A DNA stretch of 64,000 bases. It comes from Formicarius rufipectus (taxonomy: Eukaryota; Chordata; Aves; Passeriformes; Formicariidae). This document shows, in pieces, positions 61,179 to 64,000 of this stretch. A program made the translations under genes and the position numbers. The notes below the pieces were generated by a model. That model ran no database searches and was not told the DNA's origin. It worked only from the letters and a program-made list of their open reading frames with translations. The stretch spans positions 2,321,338 through 2,385,337 of the forward strand of contig VXAU01006135.1 in assembly GCA_013399695.1 (NCBI GenBank), in the 5' to 3' direction. The stretch's first letter is position 1; each line of letters opens with the position of its first letter.

Positions 61179-63229
61179 GCCTTTTGGCTCATGGAGGATG
61201 AGCACAGTGCCAAAGATGTTTGTTTATTCTTGCCCTGGCTGCTTTGATATGTACGCCATCGAGGAGGGTAATCAGCTCCCTTACAGCACAGCACACAGAA
61301 CAGAGCAGGGCCTCCCATCTCCTTACAGACCTCCCAGGCATCTTCTCCATCACTTGAGGTGCTGGGTCACCTCACTGGTGATGTCCCTGCTGGCCTTCTG
61401 ATGAGGCCCCTCTGTTCTTTCACTGCTTGGGAAGAGATCTGGGGAAGAGCTAAAGAAAGGGCAGACCAGTTCAAAGCCACTAAGCCAGTCAAGTGCAGAC
61501 ATGTCACTTTGGAAGAGGCTCTTGCTGGACACAAGGACAGGCTGATCCAGCTGTGAGCAAATGCAGCAGATCTCCATGCTACAGTGTCACAACAGGATCA
61601 AACATGAAGATTTTAAACAGTTTGTGGCAGCTTAGGGAAAAACAACAGGATCCTGTGTTGTGACTGGATTTAACCCTTGTGGTATCACATCTGTTGGGAC
61701 AGGGATGGCACAGCCCTTCCTGTAGGTGTGGGCACAGCCACCTCCAGTGACTGTGCAGCACCCTGCACACTTGGGGTGGGTAGCTTGGGAGCAAGTGCTC
61801 AGACCCATTTGGGAGGAAGGTAGGGCTGCTGGAGAGACAGACATGACATGGGCATGTGCAGCCAGGCCCTGCCCTCCCGGTCCTTGTGGGGATGTGATCT
61901 CACCACCAGCAATGCTGGGGAGGCAAATTGAGAGGCTGGGCCCAGTGTCACATGTCCCGGTGGCAGATGGGGTGGGGAGGGCACCTGAGATCTTGCTGCC
62001 TACAGAGCAACACACACACCTGCTGTCACTCTGTATCCCAACAGCACAGAGCCACAGGTGACCCCAGAAGCCATCAACACCCAGCGCAGCCATGACTCAG
62101 CTGACCATCCTGTGCTGCAGTGATGAGACATCTTGTGTTCTAAAAAACCTCCTCCCTCTTTGTGTCCTTCTCTTTCTTTCCCTTATCTGAATCTTATCCT
62201 TAAAAGTAGAACCAGAAAATTGAGTATTTCTTTGAAACATTAAAGGACTACAATCACTATGAGGAAAAGCAATCCCCTACTCATTTGCCCTATTTTTACC
62301 TGTCTGGAAGATCTGGAAGGAGAGAGAAGAGGATGAGTGTGCTCACTTAGAACGGAGCTACTGTTTCTGACACTGTGGCTAGGAGAACACTCTTCTGTCA
62401 GGAGCAGAGTGCAGGGGTTGCACACAGGGTGGTTCAGAACTCCCTTCAGTAGCCCCTACAGCTGCATTTGTTCATCAGTCACCACAGCAAACGGTGTCCC
62501 TGCCAGTCTCCACAGGGCTATCGGGCAGCCACTTTTACAGCCAGCTGGGCCCGAGTCTGACACTGTCCTTGGCAAAACCCTGCTGGCTCCACTCCGAGTT
62601 TTGCCAGAGCAAGGACCCGGCCTCACAACAGCAATGTCTCTATGTCATCATGCAGACTTTGGTAGTTTTGATTGTTCTCAACACACTGAGGAACTTTCTG
62701 ATTTTGGAAAACATCCACAGCCTGGGAGGTGATGGGAAAGCCATGATACAGATCGGCTCGGCTAGTTTGCACAGCCTACAGTTGGGTGGGTGATGGAGAT
62801 GCCCAGGGCTGGGCAATGTCCTGCATGGAGAATGGGCTACATCCATCATCCCTATCCCCATCCCTGCCCCGAGTGGATCCCGAGGCAGGAGCTCCTGCAT
62901 GTGCTGATGACAGGCATTGCCAGCGTGCCCTGTGCTCTGAAACCCTTCAGCAGCAATGGACATGCAGGGCCTGGCGTGAGTTGGAGGCGCGCAGGTCGAG
63001 CACCTGCTGTAGCAACTTCCCAAAGAGACTCTGCGCCTCAGGGATCATGGGCATGCTGCTGTTACCTCAGACTTTGCTGCTGAAGCTTTTCAGTCCCAGT
63101 GGAAGCCGCATCACTCACAGCGCATGGTTTGAAAACTTAACAGCAGCTTCCTTCTCTCCTTCCACCCTCCCGTGAGGCTGAGGAGGTAAGCGCAGCTGAG
63201 GCACCGGAGCGTGTGGTGCCATGAGGGGA
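61178..63229. other. GC-rising transition zone, no gene confirmed
   Basis: GC content climbs from about 61.7 kb onward. Open frames of 100-150 codons occur on both strands in the same places (61632-62093 minus and 61726-62061 plus; 62640-63023 minus and 62786-63175 plus), as expected when stops become rare. A MARE/AP-1-like TGACTCAGC lies at 62093-62101. This could be the shore of a CpG island promoter lying beyond the window, but no exon is recognised. Confidence 0.4.
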
Positions 63230-63423
63230 CCACGTCCCTGGTCGCACAGGACATGTCGCCTCACGCCTCGGGGCATCTCCCGGCGAGCCGAGTGACCCTG
63301 CCGCACTCCCTGACTCCGGGGATGTCGGAGGGGCAGCGCTGACTCCGCGGGGCCGCAGGTGCCGCGCCGGGCCCGGCAGGCCGAGCCGGGGCGGCTCGGC
63401 CGTGGCTGCAGCGCCCCCTGGCG
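63230..63423. promoter_or_regulatory. CpG-rich block, CpG-island-like
   Basis: GC and CpG density are very high (gccgcgccgggcccgg, ccgagccggggcggctcgg) compared with the rest of the window. It directly borders a GC-rich minisatellite and contains a CTCF-type motif at its edge. It may be a promoter-associated island; no transcription start can be placed from sequence alone. Confidence 0.5.
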
Positions 63424-63425
63424 GC
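63407..63425 (-). promoter_or_regulatory. Strong CTCF-binding-site match
   Basis: The plus strand reads TGCAGCGCCCCCTGGCGGCG. Its reverse complement contains CCGCCAGGGGGCGCTGC, which agrees with the CTCF core CCASYAGRKGGCRS at all but one of the key positions. The motif points toward lower coordinates (minus strand). It sits between the CpG-rich block and the minisatellite. Occupancy is inferred. Confidence 0.65.
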
Positions 63426-64000
63426 GGGGAGTGGAGCGGGCATCCCGGAGGGGCATCCCGGAGCGGGGATCCCGGAGCGGGGATCCCGGAGCAGGGATAG
63501 GGCACGCCGGAGAGCGGAGCGGGCATCCCGAGAGCGGGGATCCCGGAGCAGAAATAGGGCATCCCCGAGGGTGGATCGGCTACCCCGAGAGCGGGGATCC
63601 CGGAGAAGAGATAGGGCACCTCGGAGAGGAGATCGGCCATCCCGGAAAGGGGAGCGAGCATACCGAAGCGAGGATCCCACAGCAGGGATAGGGCATCCCG
63701 GAGAGGGGATCCCGGAGAGGGGATCGGCCATCTCAGAGAGGGGAGCGGGCATCCCCAAGCGGGAATCCCGGAGCGGGGATACCAGAGCAGGGATAGGGCA
63801 TCCCGGAGAGTGGATCCTGGAGCGGGGATCGGGCACCCCGTAAAGGGGAGCAGCCATCCCGGAGCTGGGATCCCGGAGCAGGGATAGGGCATCCCGGAGA
63901 GGGGATCGGGCACTCCGGAGCGGGGATCCCGGAGCCGGGATCGGCCATCTCGTAGCGGGCATCCCGGAACGGGGATCGGGCATCCCGGAGAGGGGATCGG
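63424..64000. repeat. GC-rich minisatellite of 14- and 21-bp units, runs off the window end
   Basis: From about 63424 to the end, the sequence is an irregular array of two related units: a 14-mer AGCGGGGATCCCGG and a 21-mer that reads AGCAGGGATAGGGCATCCCG plus G. Roughly 30 units are visible, with a few of 15, 16 or 20 bp. Unit lengths are multiples of 7, and the 14-mer includes a GGATCC palindrome. Long open frames in several frames on both strands (up to 258 codons, Pro/Gly/Ser-rich on the minus strand) are a by-product of the stop-free repeat. The array is incomplete in this window. Confidence 0.95.

Noticed and set aside
61031..61401. Thr-His and Cys-Val repeat proteins
   Set aside because: Translation of the CA microsatellite.
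63137..63983. Long minus-strand open frames (258 and 240 codons) with Pro/Gly/Ser-rich repeats
   Set aside because: They lie largely inside the GC-rich minisatellite. Stops are rare in the repeat, units of 14 bp shift the frame, and long openings appear in several frames on both strands, so this is not evidence for a gene.
1..64000. CRISPR arrays, operons, phage, plasmid or integrative elements
   Set aside because: No spaced direct repeats, ribosome-binding sites, tightly packed genes or attachment sites. The CR1 and MIR copies show vertebrate nuclear DNA.
1..64000. Endogenous retrovirus or LTR elements
   Set aside because: No paired TG...CA terminal repeats, primer-binding site or polypurine tract was recognised, and no open frame resembles a retroviral protein.
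1..64000. tRNA or rRNA genes
   Set aside because: No clear A-box/B-box pair with a cloverleaf and no ribosomal core sequence was seen. The B-box-like text inside MIR copies is SINE-derived.

Overview
The window looks like vertebrate, most likely avian, nuclear DNA. It is AT-rich, has no dense packing of open frames, and has no bacterial gene layout. The best taxonomic evidence is several copies of the CR1 LINE 3' end. One of them, at 50.9-51.1 kb, carries the typical CR1 body followed by the 8-bp ATTCTRTG tail, and another at 59.4-59.6 kb ends in a degraded form of that tail. Much older amniote-wide interspersed repeats are also present: MIR/CORE-SINE copies and palindromic repeats of the kind shared by birds, crocodilians and turtles. 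The low repeat density also fits a bird. One base is uncalled (position 51433), so this is an assembled draft.

No complete protein-coding gene can be supported. Nearly all open frames are short, many begin with non-ATG codons, and none matches a family I recognise. The window is best read as intergenic or deep intronic sequence. Three candidate exons are recorded at low confidence because a good splice acceptor opens directly into an open frame: 23610-23697 on the plus strand, and 52541-52757 and 58001-58153 on the minus strand.

Layout. 1-23 kb: unique AT-rich sequence with two related CR1 fragments (8.1 and 9.5 kb), a possible hAT-type DNA transposon remnant (6.7 kb), a palindromic POU-type octamer site (10.53 kb), a palindromic amniote repeat fragment (11.3 kb) and low-complexity tracts. 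23.5-24.6 kb: a candidate terminal exon, then a block with more CpG than its surroundings. 25-41 kb: mostly featureless, with one MIR-like fragment and one perfect hairpin. 41.4-45 kb: a conserved-looking block followed by a cluster of ancient repeats. 50.8-58.2 kb: one CR1, one MIR, several blocks with the look of conserved non-coding elements (homeodomain-type TAATTA sites, retained CpGs) and the two minus-strand exon candidates. 59.4 kb: another CR1. 61.1 kb: a long CA microsatellite. 61.7-64 kb: GC rises steadily into a CpG-rich block with a very strong CTCF-type motif. The window ends inside a GC-rich minisatellite built from 14- and 21-bp units.

No set of genes working together can be described, and I found no convincing sign of an undescribed biological system. 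The most useful leads are the minisatellite with its flanking CTCF motif, the two minus-strand exon candidates, and the conserved-looking blocks between 51 and 58 kb.
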